Assembly (NCBI GenBank): GCA_029747585.1
Contig: JAPEVF010000001.1
Location: forward strand, 132,864-196,863
Direction: 5' to 3'
Length of the DNA: 64,000 bases
Origin: Pleurotus djamor
Lineage: Eukaryota; Basidiomycota; Agaricomycetes; Agaricales; Pleurotaceae
The translations under genes were made by a program, and so were the position numbers. Positions 50,037 to 60,581 of this stretch are shown piece after piece; the first letter of the stretch is position 1, and each line of letters begins with the position of its first letter. Below the pieces are notes generated by a model. It was not told the origin of the DNA. It saw only the letters and a program-made list of their open reading frames with translations, and searched no databases.

Positions 50037-52482
50037 ATGGAGGCCGCTTCCGACATGGCTCGCAGACGTTCGCATTCTTCGGGGAGCGACAAAGAGAAGG
50101 TCGACGACAAAGTCGATGTTCACTCAGTCGATGCTTCGCTGGCGGATGAAGCTCTGCGTATCGTCGGTATGGAGAGAGCTGATACGTTCAGCGAGGAATA
50201 TAATCGTCGACTTCGGCGAAAATTGGCGAGCCTTTCTGCGCTCTGATTATTCCTCGGACGTCTCTCCTAACGACTTTCCGTCTTCGTCTCAGGATTTCTG
50301 CATCATGCCACTCTGCGCTGCCGTCTACTTCACACAGTACCTGTGAGCCGTCCGAATTTTAGCACATTGCACTCTCATCTCAAGACGGGGTTAGCGACAA
50401 GAACACGTTGAATTATGCAAGGTGGCCTTCCCCTGTCTGTGTCTATCTCTTCATGCGCTGATGGGCCGCAGCATCATGGGCTTGCCTATCAAAGGCCAGG
50501 TAGATTCGCGCTCCAAATACTCGGGTACGCCTTACTTACGCCGAAGACAGCACTACAACCTTGTATCCATGGCCTTTTACCTTGGTGCGCTTGAGCCCCC
50601 CTGATTTCCCCTGAATTCGCGTGGACTGTCTCAACATAAGGCTTTCTCGTTTGGGAGTTCCCCACCGTTTATATTGCGCAGAAATTGAGGTTGGCAAAGT
50701 ATCTTGGTACGTTCCAGGCCCGCCGTGATTTATCTACCACAGGCTCATGTCGCTGCCAGGGGCTAATACAGTTCTCTGGGGCATGATCCTGATGCTACAT
50801 TCTGTTGGCACCTCTTTTGGTGCTTTCTTTGCCCTCCGCTTCCTGCTTGGTGAGTACCGGGTTACCTTTACTTGGGATTTCACCTCTGACTCTTGATCAA
50901 GGCATGTTGGAAAGCTGTGTTGCCCCACTGCTCATCTTGATCATCTCAATGTTTTACAAGAAAAATGAACAGGTACACCTTTTCTCCAATGATACTATTA
51001 GCTATCTAATCTTCTATTTGTAGGCAACCAGAATCTCCTGGTTTTATGTCATGGTAGGGGGATTCCATGGTTTATTTCTGGGAGATAACCTCTGTCCCTT
51101 TAACCAGAATTCTCTAACTCAAGTCTTTGGTGGCTTTGTTTCATATGTGAGTCTTTCTAGAAGCTCTGTATCTTTATGCTCAACCTTCTTTTATCAGGGA
51201 ATATCCTTCTATGATGGGCATGTTCTGGCACCCTACCAAATCATGTACCTTCTTATGGGTGGTCTGGCCATCATAGTGGGTGTTTGCACCCTCATATGGC
51301 TTCCAGACTCTCCAGTGCATGCTACCATGCTTAGCCAGGAAGAGAAGATTGCAGCATTGGAGAGAATTAGGGATGATCAAGGGGGGACNTGAGAATAAAA
51401 GGATCAAGAAAGATCAAGTCTATGAAGCCCTTCTTGACATTAGGACTTGGCTGGTTGTCCTTTCAGTTATGATGAGTAAGTGACTACTTTCCAGCCCAGG
51501 AACCAGTGAGACTGACAGCTGCTTAGCCAGTATTCCCAATGGTGGTATCAGCAACTGTGGGTTTATTGCTAATTACCATCTTTATCTTGAACCTGATGAG
51601 TCCATTAGTTAGTGCCATTATTATCAAGAGCTTTGGTTATACGTCAGTTCCCTAAGCCCTTGAGTATTAAAGAATCCAATTTGGAACTTTTCAATTCTTT
51701 CAATTTATAGATCTCGCCAAGCATTGATTCTGGGCATCCCTGGAGGGGTGGTCCATGGATGCATGGTGCTTTGCTGTGGCTGGTACTCTGATAAGAAGAA
51801 TGAGCGCACAATGCCCATTGTATTTGCCTTAGTGCCAGCTATTCTGGGATCTGGTAAGTTCTATTAAACAGCTATAGCTAGTCCCATACTTAACTTGATA
51901 ATTTTATCTCCTAGCCTTATTGATAGCATTCAATGGAACTGGCCAGAAAGGAGTTCTCTTGTTTGGTATGTTTACTCTGGGCCTTCCATGATTAAATCTC
52001 TTATTTAGCTGCAAATATTTATATACAGGCATCTATATTGCAACAACATTTGGAAGTGCTCTCTCCACTATCTATGCCTATAATGCATCCAATACAAGTG
52101 GGCATACCAAGAAGAGCACCATCAATGCACTCACCATGATTACTTTTGCTTTGGGAAATGTCATTGGTGCTGAGATCTTCCCTCCGCAGGATGCACCAGA
52201 TTACATTCCTGGAAAAATTGCAATCATGGTCCTGATTGTTATCCAACTGGGCTTAACCTTCCTTATCAGATGGGTCAACTTACACCTCAATCAGAAGAAA
52301 CTCATGAAGATTGAAGAGTTAAAAGAGCTCCATGGATGGACAGATGCAGATATTGAGAAAGAACGTCAGCGGCACGCTTTTATGGATCTGACAGATAAAC
52401 AGTGGGTAATTTACTTACATCACAAGTGTTCATAACTGACCTCACCTGGCTCAGGAACCCTTTCTTCGTGTATACTTCCTAG
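50037..52482 (+). CDS. MFS transporter, allantoate permease (Dal5) family
   Basis: Anion:cation symporter-type major facilitator, 12 predicted membrane segments, plasma membrane; substrates in the family include allantoate, ureidosuccinate, nicotinate and pantothenate. Cytosolic head MEAASDMARRRSHSSGSDKE; first segments MPLCAAVYFTQYLDKNTLNY, YNLVSMAFYLG and FLVWEFPTVYIAQKLR. Then FGAFFALRFLLGMLESCVAP, MYLLMGGLAIIVGVCTLIWL, PDSPVHATMLSQEEKIAALE, QALILGIPGGVVHGCMVLCC and ALGNVIGAEIFPPQDAPDYI. It ends DLTDKQNPFFVYTS. At least ten introns, one apparently GC-AG (starting near 50228). An N at 51389 breaks the frame (removal gives GGTENKR). From about 50881 to 52358 the gene is almost free of CpG. 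Confidence 0.9.
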
Positions 52483-52629
52483 TACGAAGCCCCTATCTTG
52501 TTGATGTCCACAGATCCAAACAATCAAACCTATTCGTCGTTACCTCCAAGTTTCCTTTCTCTCCTTTCTCTAAACCGACCGCCACTATCATCGTTTCTCC
52601 TTGTCTATTCGCGTGACCGCGCCTTTTAG

Positions 52630-55039
52630 ATGTCGTGCGGAATCAAATCCGGTGACCTTCGCTCCATTAGCACGCTCGACAAGTCGCACCACCTCGCGAC
52701 TTACCTCCGGGATCAACGAACCAACCAGAAGTATTACGCCGCGGAAGGCCAAGCTGTGATATCGAATTGGGACGCAAACTCGACTTTGTCGAAATCGCGT
52801 GACGCTCCCCTTCAAAAGATCAATCCTCGCAGCTCCCCGGAGGTAGACGCCGTCGGGTTTGGTACCCCTTTCCTCATCCCTCGTAAGATACGACGACCGG
52901 ACGTCGCGACGAAGGTCAAAGAAAGCGATACAATCCAGAAAGATCACGCGGTATCTCCAATAAAGAAGGTTAAGACAACCACTCGCCCTACGAAGAGTAA
53001 CCCTCCGAAACGTAAGAAAGATGCTCGTAGTTCCTCCGACTTGGACGAAGAGCATGCGGCCCGTGAGTGGCTCGTTATCCTATGATATCGCACCTATCTT
53101 GAACGCCTGAAGGCTTGCTCGAGAGAAAGGAGCGCAAACGCGTGAAGCGAGCTATTATGCAGCCAGACAGTATACCCGTTGAAGACAGCCGGGGCGACAA
53201 ATCCGACAAGAAACCCGCGAAGAAAGCTGGCAAAAAGGAGAAGAAGTCGCAGAAAGAGAAACTTCCACCAGGGTTCTCTCTTATGTATGGGCTCAATGCG
53301 GCCAACATCGGGGCTAACCGTATCACTGTACGTGTTCCTTTGACCATTGAACTGCACAAACGCTCAACGGCCTTAGGTTAAGCCGCCTGTCAGTATTGGC
53401 GTTTTCAATAAGGGTAAAGCGTCGATCCCGGCACGACCCAAAACCAAGCCACCCAAGGGTAAGACGTTTGTCGCGTCTTTACGTTGTCATCCTAAACCGC
53501 CGAGTTGGTGTAGTGAAATCCAAGTCCCAGTTTTCCGAGGGTACCTTTTTGAAGCGTTTAGCGAACCCAGTCATCGAATCCGTTCAATCTGAAGAGGAGA
53601 GGAATGAGTCTGATTCAGGATCTGACACCTTGTCCGAGGCGAGCTCTAGCCCTCCTACCCCCAAGTCTCGGAAACATGCTCGAACCCGCAAGGCGGCCGC
53701 CCCAGCAACAAAGAAGACAAGCGTGCCCAAACCTCGCCCGAACCCTTCGATTCATCCCTCCGAGTCATCGGAGTCGGAGGCTACACCTACCCGTAATCGC
53801 GCCGAATCCCTTATTTGGGATATTGAACAAGACGATAAATCATCCCTCCCGTCTGCTCTCTCTGAATGCAAGCATCTCTCTCCGCCGACTCCGCCGAGGG
53901 AAGGAACTGTAATATTGAATGCTCAGTGTCTACGTCCCTCGCAACTCGTTCCATCAAGGTCGATTGTACACTCCGCATTTGAGGTGGATATGGACGTTTC
54001 TCAGCTCTCCTTGCAGCCTTCCGATTCTGCGTCCCAGGTAAAGGCTTGTCCTCCGCAAATTGCCACCATCTCTAGGTTTTTCGAATCTAAGCTTGCACCT
54101 TCTGCACCCTCGGTCTGCGCGGACAGCCCACCAAGACTTGTCTCCCACCGTCAAAAGCCTGACTCGGGTTCTCCTAGTATCTGCCTGGACATTAAACCTT
54201 CCGCGTCTCTCACTCGGGTCAAGCCTTGCGATTCGCCAGTATCCCGTAATCTGGACTATAGTGTTCCCGCCCCGCTATCATCCTTGGGATCCCCCGAAAG
54301 ACTCCCATATCCGCTATTGGCTTCGTCTCTTCATGCGTCTCTCCATCTGGATTTCCACCGCCACGTGGAGAATGACTCGCTGCTATGTGGGGAACCAACT
54401 CAGAATTTGGCGTATCTGGAACTTGAGGACCAATCTTTTCCTTCTCGCCCCGTTTCTCCTTGCGATACTTTACTTCTCGTCGACAATATGGAAGCTTCAT
54501 GCCTTGATTTCGCTTCCTTGAACCGCCAAATTGCGTTTCAAGGCCAGGACATGGAAACCGAAGAGGTCTATCCCTTGATAAGAACTGGTGACCCCTCTTC
54601 GAGCTATCTTCCGATAGACCTGTTGCTCGAAAGCGACTGCTTGACCGTTCGACCACCGTCGAGCTATCTAACTAACGATGACGTCGAACCGTTCCTTGAC
54701 ACACACCTTATCGACGATGGCGACACCCACTTCATCGAATTCCCTCCGTCTGGAATGGACAATATGACACACTTCAATGATGCTGATCGACAGGACGCTT
54801 TCTCAGAACCATACGACACTGGATCGCTCTTGGATCAGGATGATGAAAGCATCTCTGAAGTGTTCTCAGACCAACTCCCAGATCGGTTCTACCAGGGTCG
54901 CGCGTTGCTGCTTGGGATGACTCAACCTGGCCTGCCTGCTATCATGCTTAGGGAGTCGGACGATGCCCAGCCGGTATCAAAAGCAGAAGAAGACGTGATC
55001 AAGCTACTCAAAGGACATTGGCACCCTCAAAGGTTTTGA
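52630..55039 (+). CDS. Ser/Lys-rich conserved protein of unknown function
   Basis: Not recognised. Start MSCGIKSGDLRSISTLDKSH, then YYAAEGQAVISNWDANSTLS. A Lys-rich nuclear-type region follows (SPIKKVKTTTRPTKSNPPKR, LLERKERKRVKRAIMQP, KKPAKKAGKKEKKSQKEKLP), then PPGFSLMYGLNAANIGANRI. After two introns comes a long exon (about 53516-55039), Ser/Pro/Asp/Glu-rich and without introns, ending DVIKLLKGHWHPQRF. The first part is probably the conserved segment; the tail looks disordered. No membrane or signal sequence. Probably nuclear by composition only. Confidence 0.65.
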
Positions 55040-55198
55040 ATGGACTTGCCTTTACCACTTGTTTTGAATACGACGATGTTTCGATGTCTTGATGTATGGA
55101 GTACTACTCTAGTATCATAACGGGCCTATATATGTATAGAGAGGATGGTGATACAGAGACTCGAAGGACGACTTTATGTGTCTTGACAACGAGGCTGC

Positions 55199-55201
55199 TA
55201 T
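55199..55201. repeat. Left flanking direct repeat (TAT)
   Basis: TAT immediately before the foldback element. The same TAT follows it at 55877-55879. A 3-bp target-site duplication is the simplest reading, but three bases can match by chance. Confidence 0.4.
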
Positions 55202-55876
55202 CACTCCGGATAACAAAAAAATTAGGGGAGACTTAAATTGAGCCTTAAATTCGACATTTATTATAGGACTTAAACGTAGCATTAAATTTGTTATTTAGGA
55301 CTGTGGGAAAGATTGAGATAGACTTAACAAGTCTGACGTCGTGAAATCGCGGCGTAAATTCAAGGTTTAAGTCACTAAAAGAAATGAGATATTTAAATTG
55401 AGTTGTCAGAACAAAAGAAATGTTGAATTTAAGGAAGACTTACATCTCGAGTTTATGCGCGACGTAAACCAAAGACAAAACAAAACGTTTAAGTCACAAT
55501 AAGAGTTTAAGCTCAGGTTAAACGCAACGTTTCCATGGATTTCTTAATTTCTAAATTTAAACCCGCCTTCAACCCTTGTTATGAGTTAAACGTTTCCTTT
55601 TGTCTTTGGTTTATGTCGCGCATAAACTCGAGATGTAAGTCTTCCTTAAATTCAACATTTCTTTTGTTCTGACAACTCAATTTAAATATCTCATTTCTTT
55701 TAGTGACTTAAACCTTGAATTTACGCCGCGATTTCACGACGTCAGACTTGTTAAGTCTATCTCAAGCTTTCCCACAGTCCTAAACAACAAATTTAATGCT
55801 ACGTTTAAGTCCTATAATAAACTTCAAATTTAAGGCTCAATTTAAGTCTCTCTTAATTTTTTCGTTCTCCGGAGTG
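55202..55876. mobile_element. Foldback element: 675 bp, two ~300-bp inverted arms (MITE-like)
   Basis: The first bases CACTCCGGATAACAAAAAA are mirrored by the last ones (ending TTCTCCGGAGTG). The arms can be followed inward with few mismatches: GGGGAGACTTAAATTGAGCC against GGCTCAATTTAAGTCTC, GACGTCGTGAAATCGCGG against CCGCGATTTCACGACGTC, and GAAGACTTACATCTCGAG against CTCGAGATGTAAGTCTTC. Pairing reaches about 55500 on the left and about 55577 on the right, leaving a loop of 70-80 bp. The sequence is AT-rich with TTTAA repeats and has no ORF. Flanking TAT direct repeats suggest insertion. This looks like a non-autonomous DNA transposon or foldback MITE. It lies 28 bp from the PYM1 stop codon. 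Confidence 0.85.
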
Positions 55877-55904
55877 TATAAGTGTACAAATGGTATCCGT
55901 CAAC

Positions 55905-56539
55905 TCAGTTGACTTCAAGCTTGGAGAATTTACTCTCCAATTCAGTGGAATCTGACTCGACTGGTGCGCTATCGGTTACTGGCGTTGTTAGCGGAGCAGC
56001 GGTGGCGTCCGACGGGTTGACAGCAGGGGTTTTAGCATCGCCTGCATCCTCATCTTCGTCGTCCCAATTATCTTTGACAGGCTCCGGGGCCGCCTTCTGC
56101 TCTCCCCGCTTCTCCTTGCGCTTAGCGTTCTTCTTAGCGGCCTTGCTCAAGGGCTTCGTCGCAGATGCAGAGCTACTAGCCGTCGATTGGCCCAAGGCGG
56201 GGAAAGCATTGGCTGAGCCGCCTGATTTCGAGGCAGTGTTAGATGGCGGCGCCCATCCTACGATGTGACCCTTGGGGATGGCCATTGCGTCCATCTGAGC
56301 CTGGCGCGTCCCACGAAATCGACGGACATCCTCCTGAGGCGTAAAACCAGGTCGAATTTTGAGCTGTTTCCGGACACTATTACGATGATGGTATGAGGGG
56401 GGCGACATAGACGCATTGACATCCGATGGACTTACGTGCCATCTGGTCTTCGAGATTCTGGGATTACGCGGTCGAGGGTGTGAGGATCAACGGTAATGCC
56501 AGCTAACGTCTTTTCTGGGTTGATTGGAGGGCGGGACAT
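55905..56539 (-). CDS. PYM (partner of Y14 and Mago)
   Basis: Exon-junction-complex disassembly factor that binds Mago-Y14 and the ribosome. Exon 1 encodes [20 protein letters not shown] and [15 protein letters not shown]. Exon 2 begins [20 protein letters not shown] and [20 protein letters not shown], the conserved PYM/WIBG N-terminal domain. Then comes a Lys/Ala-rich basic region ([18 protein letters not shown]) and an acidic segment ([12 protein letters not shown]), ending KFSKLEVN. One intron. Start codons of this gene and GPN3 are 58 bp apart, head-to-head. A foldback element ends 28 bp beyond its stop codon. Confidence 0.92.
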
Positions 56540-56597
56540 GATAACGAAGGATGTGAAGGTGGTCGGAGTTCCAAATTCATCTCTGTATTTCGCCATC

Positions 56598-57762
56598 ATG
56601 CGCTATGCTGTCCTCGTAACAGGGCCTGCTGGTGCTGGAAAATCTACCTTCTGCGCATCGTTCTTGACGCACATTCGTCTGTCGAAGCGGTCTGCGAACC
56701 TTGTAAATTTCGATCCTGCAGCATCACCCTCAAGCTTTGAGTATGAACCGGCGATTGACATCAAAGACCTCGTTAGCTTGGATGATGTGATGGGTGAACT
56801 GGGGTATGGTCCAAATGGTGGTCTTGTCTATTGTTTTGAGTGAGTAAGTGTGTGTCTGCTCATCCGACGCGTACGCGGCGTGTTAATGCCTGCTGCAAGA
56901 TACCTGATGCAAAATATGGATTGGCTGGAGGAGGAGCTAGGAAGTTTTGAAGATGACTACATTATTATCGACTGTCCTGGTGCGTCATGGTGCTTCAAAG
57001 TGGGCTTAAATTTCCATTGACAATGTGGTTTAGGTCAGATTGAACTCTACACACATCATCCTTTCTTACCGTCACTCGTTCGTGACCTCCAGCGGCTTGG
57101 ATTTCGCGTCTGCGCGACGTATCTGATCGAATCTCAATTTATGGAAGACAGATACAAGNTTTTTCAGGTTCGTTTGGAACGCTGCTTTCGCCAGTTACTC
57201 CGGACTGACCTTGCTTTATGTCAGTGGTGTGCTCTCAGCCATGTCAGCCATGGTTAATCTCGAAATCCCATGGATCAACATCATGTCGAAAATGGACCTA
57301 GTAACATCGAATCCGGACGATCCGAAGTCAGGGGGAAGAAATGGTATTCGCCGCAAGAAGGACATAGCAAGGTAGACAGACCATTGTTCTCCGCCGTGCT
57401 GTGACGAATTGAGAGACGTCTTTTCCCTTAGATACCTGGACCCGGATCCACTTCTCCTCGCAACCACTCGAGGTCAAGAAGCTAATGTCCCGAACCCACG
57501 TTTCCATGCTTTGAACCAAGCTATTGTCCACTTGATCGAAGACCATCCTCTCGTCTCATTTCTACCTCTCGATCTGTCGTCGCCGGACTCTTTAGAGACG
57601 GTGATTAGCCATATTGACTACACAATGCAATACGGTGAAGATGAAGAACCAAAAGAGGTCAGTCAGTTCTGCCTTTTTTGTCGGACAATGGTCGACTCAC
57701 CTCGGATGATTGTCGTGCAGCCGCCCGACCTTGATGAAGGTGATTTCGAGGGCTTGGAGTGA
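56598..57762 (+). CDS. GPN3: GPN-loop GTPase GPN3
   Basis: GTPase needed for nuclear import and assembly of RNA polymerase II. Start [19 protein letters not shown] gives the P-loop. Then [20 protein letters not shown], the GPN motif in [20 protein letters not shown], and switch [20 protein letters not shown], then [40 protein letters not shown] with KMDLV, and a C-terminal acidic tail ([11 protein letters not shown]). Five introns. An N at 57159 breaks the frame between RYK and FFS; without it the exon joins the next (FFSGVLSAM) perfectly. The P-x-x-G-G-LVYC pattern favours GPN3 over GPN1/GPN2. Confidence 0.93.
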
Positions 57763-58002
57763 GTCGCTTCGTCCTGAAGCCCCCACCTTTGTTGCCTCGT
57801 GTATATATGTTTCAGACTTTCAGTTTCTATACTTATAACTACTGCGCCCAAAAGGGATTGTGACCCAGGAGAAAATATAATTGCATTGTATCTCCGATGG
57901 GGCTGTGTGCTCATCTCTCCCACCACAATAGCGTCACCCTTGACTGTCACCACTAGATAAAGCTCCCTTCAATCTTCACCGCATCTCACTTATCCCCACA
58001 TC

Positions 58003-58656
58003 ATGAGCTACCATCCCACCCAAGGCTCATACGTCGCCCAGCCCATAGCCTACTCGTCGTCCCGTCACGGTCATGGCTACGACACATACACACCAAGTCA
58101 ACCCCAATACGCAGCAGATGGGTACTACGCTGGCCAGCCCACCTATGCTGGTAGTGCTGCAAATCCTGTCGTGATCGTCCCCTCCTCGTCACACCGAAGC
58201 CACAATAGTCATCGAAGCAGAAGCCATAGCAGACATGGTCATGGTCGCAGCCATAGTAGGCATCATCGTCACCACTCCAGCGTACCCCAAGTCATCTCCA
58301 CCGCGGGAACTAGCCCCGGCGTAGTCTACGTGAGTACATGGCACTTGCATGGCACTCTCAATTTCTTCTCTTTGTCGTTTGTCTGACTGGAGAATTAGGC
58401 TGATTCATCCTACGTCCAACCAACTTACGTCGCCGGGCACCATGGCTCCCGATACAATCATTCCGGACTAAGCTTCACGGAGCGTCTACGACGATTCTTT
58501 GGTCTTGCCCCGAGATCCGTTGATGGCGTTCAATATAAACATCAAGGCCGCTACAGCTCATGGGGCTTTTTGGGCAGGTCGAAGCGACGAAGATACATCG
58601 ACGCTCGGACGGGCGCAGAAGTTGATAAGAGAGGCAGACCAATATACCGAGTGTAG
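58003..58656 (+). CDS. His/Ser/Arg-rich small protein of unknown function
   Basis: Two exons with an intron from about 58330. Exon 1: MSYHPTQGSYVAQPIAYSSS, a Tyr/Pro/Gly-rich stretch, then a His/Ser/Arg tract (HRSHNSHRSRSHSRHGHGRS). Exon 2: ADSSYVQPTYVAGHHGSRYN and a basic, conserved-looking C-terminal domain SFTERLRRFFGLAPRSVDGV, SWGFLGRSKRRRYIDARTGA and EVDKRGRPIYRV. Similar short proteins ending in GRPIYR(V/I) occur widely in Agaricomycetes to my memory, all uncharacterised. No signal peptide; the amphipathic RLRRFF segment might bind membrane or RNA, which is speculation. Confidence 0.75.
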
Positions 58657-59366
58657 AGTGGATTGGGCAACGTTTGGAACTATCAAGGCGACACATAACC
58701 TTTGCGTCGATGAAGACAACGAATAATGCCCTCGGATAACCCAACGGCCCCCCCGCCCACGCACTCGAGAATCAAGATTGTTACTCCTCGTTTCGCGGTC
58801 TCTTACGCCTGTTTCACTAGACTCTTCTTTTTCTCTTCGGGTAGATTGTACCATTTCTTGTTGTTTCAGGTATTTCGTCTGATTTCTTTACCATATGCAT
58901 AAGTATCTACTCTGCTACTCCACGCTAGCCACGAATTGTTGTTTGTAAACAAGTGACTGTACTAGCTATGATGATTAACGTTAAAGCTGGACTACATGTA
59001 TACTCTATTTCCAGTTCTTCAACTCCCTTGCCACCTTATCATAGTCCACTTTTCGGAATTCAGACGTCCCAAGACCGATTGCCAACCGATTGTTCGGACT
59101 GACTTTATGGATCGTGATATGAAGCCGGAAATGAAACCGAAGCCCACGGTTCTTGGATGCTATCGACAGCGAGAAACTCCCAGTCATGCCACTCATCTCG
59201 TCACAGGGGATATTCATGGATAACTTCCTGACCACGCGTTAGTCTAGCCATCCTTCTCACTGGAGGGTGGACCTCTGGTGCTCCCATGGATTCATTTCCT
59301 ACTGCAACACCGCTCTCTAGAAAAATCCAGATTCCACGCCCGGATAAATTAGAGAGTGACACAAGC
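58657..59366. other. Intergenic, 710 bp
   Basis: Between the stops of the His-rich gene (+) and an unknown gene (-). On the - strand a 70-76 codon frame (59005-59235, internal ATG at 59223) ends VDYDKVARELKNWK. It reads somewhat protein-like, but I cannot link it to a start, a family or neighbouring exons, so it is not called. Confidence 0.35.
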
Positions 59367-60304
59367 TCAAAGTTTGTGGCACCCACCAGCTGACTCGAAA
59401 GTTAGATGGTAATCGAAGTATTTTTGTACAAACGTGAAGACCGCTTCGACGCGTGGTGCGTCTTCGATGTCTTCTGGTACTTCGCTGGCATGAGGCGCGT
59501 GCTGGGGGGTTCTGAGGATAGGCAATTGTAGAGTGTCGAGCTTGGAGTCAAATAAGGCGAGGCGTGTGCCTGTGGAATTAGGGCTGTGGATTAGGTCAAT
59601 GGATAGGGCGTCTTCGAAAGCGTTGTGTACGATAACCTAACCTTGTATTTTGTTCGGAGAGAAAGGTTGAGGCGGCCAGAGCTTCAGAGATCAAAGTCAT
59701 GTACGAGGCTAGAGTTGGCGGAGGGCTGTGTTCGTGTTGCTTACATTCACTGTCGTGCATGAAAAACAAGAAAGAGAGCTCACTTAGTGGATGGGTTGTT
59801 TTCTAAATTTTCATGAGGTTGGAGATACGATGATATCTCGTGGAGAACGATCAGTGAAGGACTTGAAGGAAAAGTAACTTTGGGGTTCCATGATGGATCA
59901 TTTGAGGGTTCTGAAATGTGAAGCGTAGCGAGTGCAAGGCGTAGATGACGAATTGACGAGGGATAACTGGACCATGGGTGGAAGGTGGATGGAGAATCAG
60001 AAACCGAAATGAGTATCGCGCGATGGGCCGACACATACAGTATTCGTGCATGTTGGGAAAGAGCCGCTACAGCGCCTGTTCCAGAGTGTTGGGTTAGCCA
60101 AGTGTCATCTTTTAGTGACTCTAAGAGTTGCTGCCTTGAAGGGGAGAGCACCAAAGCAACAGTTCCGTACGGGTTGTCCAGCCGTGCGATGTGCGAGAAG
60201 CAGAGGTGAAGCGGGGCCGATGGCGGGTAGGGTCCCCGAATACATAACGCGTTGAATTCAGGAATGGCTGGATAGCCCAAATTCTCTGGATAAATCGAAG
60301 ACAT
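59367..60304 (-). CDS. Conserved unknown protein (possibly RecA-like fold)
   Basis: Start MSSIYPENLGYPAIPEFNAL, then CIRGPYPPSAPLHLCFSHIA, NPYGTVALVLSPSRQQLLES, ARILYVSAHRAILISVSDSP and SSPSLIVLHEISSYLQ. Two introns later come SEALAASTFLSEQ, TRLALFDSKLDTLQLPIL, VEAVFTFVQKYFDYHLTFES and the end GGCHKL. The succession of short hydrophobic strands and a VLHEISSY strand recalls RecA/Rad51-paralogue domains (Shu-complex type), but there is no Walker A, so this is a weak guess. Size about 235-245 residues. Confidence 0.6.
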
Positions 60305-60581
60305 GGTCGATCGTGTTCAAGTTCAAGAGCGGTCGCATCAGGGGGCTCTGTACATCGGACACAGGGGCCCATCTAAACAAATGGCAGCCCAGTTGAAGGA
60401 AGCTAATCGTTTGAAATACCTGACAATGTCCAGGCAGCAGTTATTAGATTGAGATTGGAGCGCCAGCATCGAGCCGAAAGCACCGGGGCACTTCTCTACG
60501 AAGGACTATAGAGTATTCTATATGAGCCATCAGCTAAGTTCTTGCGATGGTGTATAAGATATGTTAAGCCGAAGTGGCATT

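Noticed and set aside
55202..55876. CRISPR array or rRNA-like structure
   Set aside because: The repeats are two long inverted arms, not spaced direct repeats, and the organism is a fungus.
59005..59235. Short - strand frame ending VDYDKVARELKNWK
   Set aside because: Protein-like end, but no credible start, exon links or family; noted as part of the spacer only.
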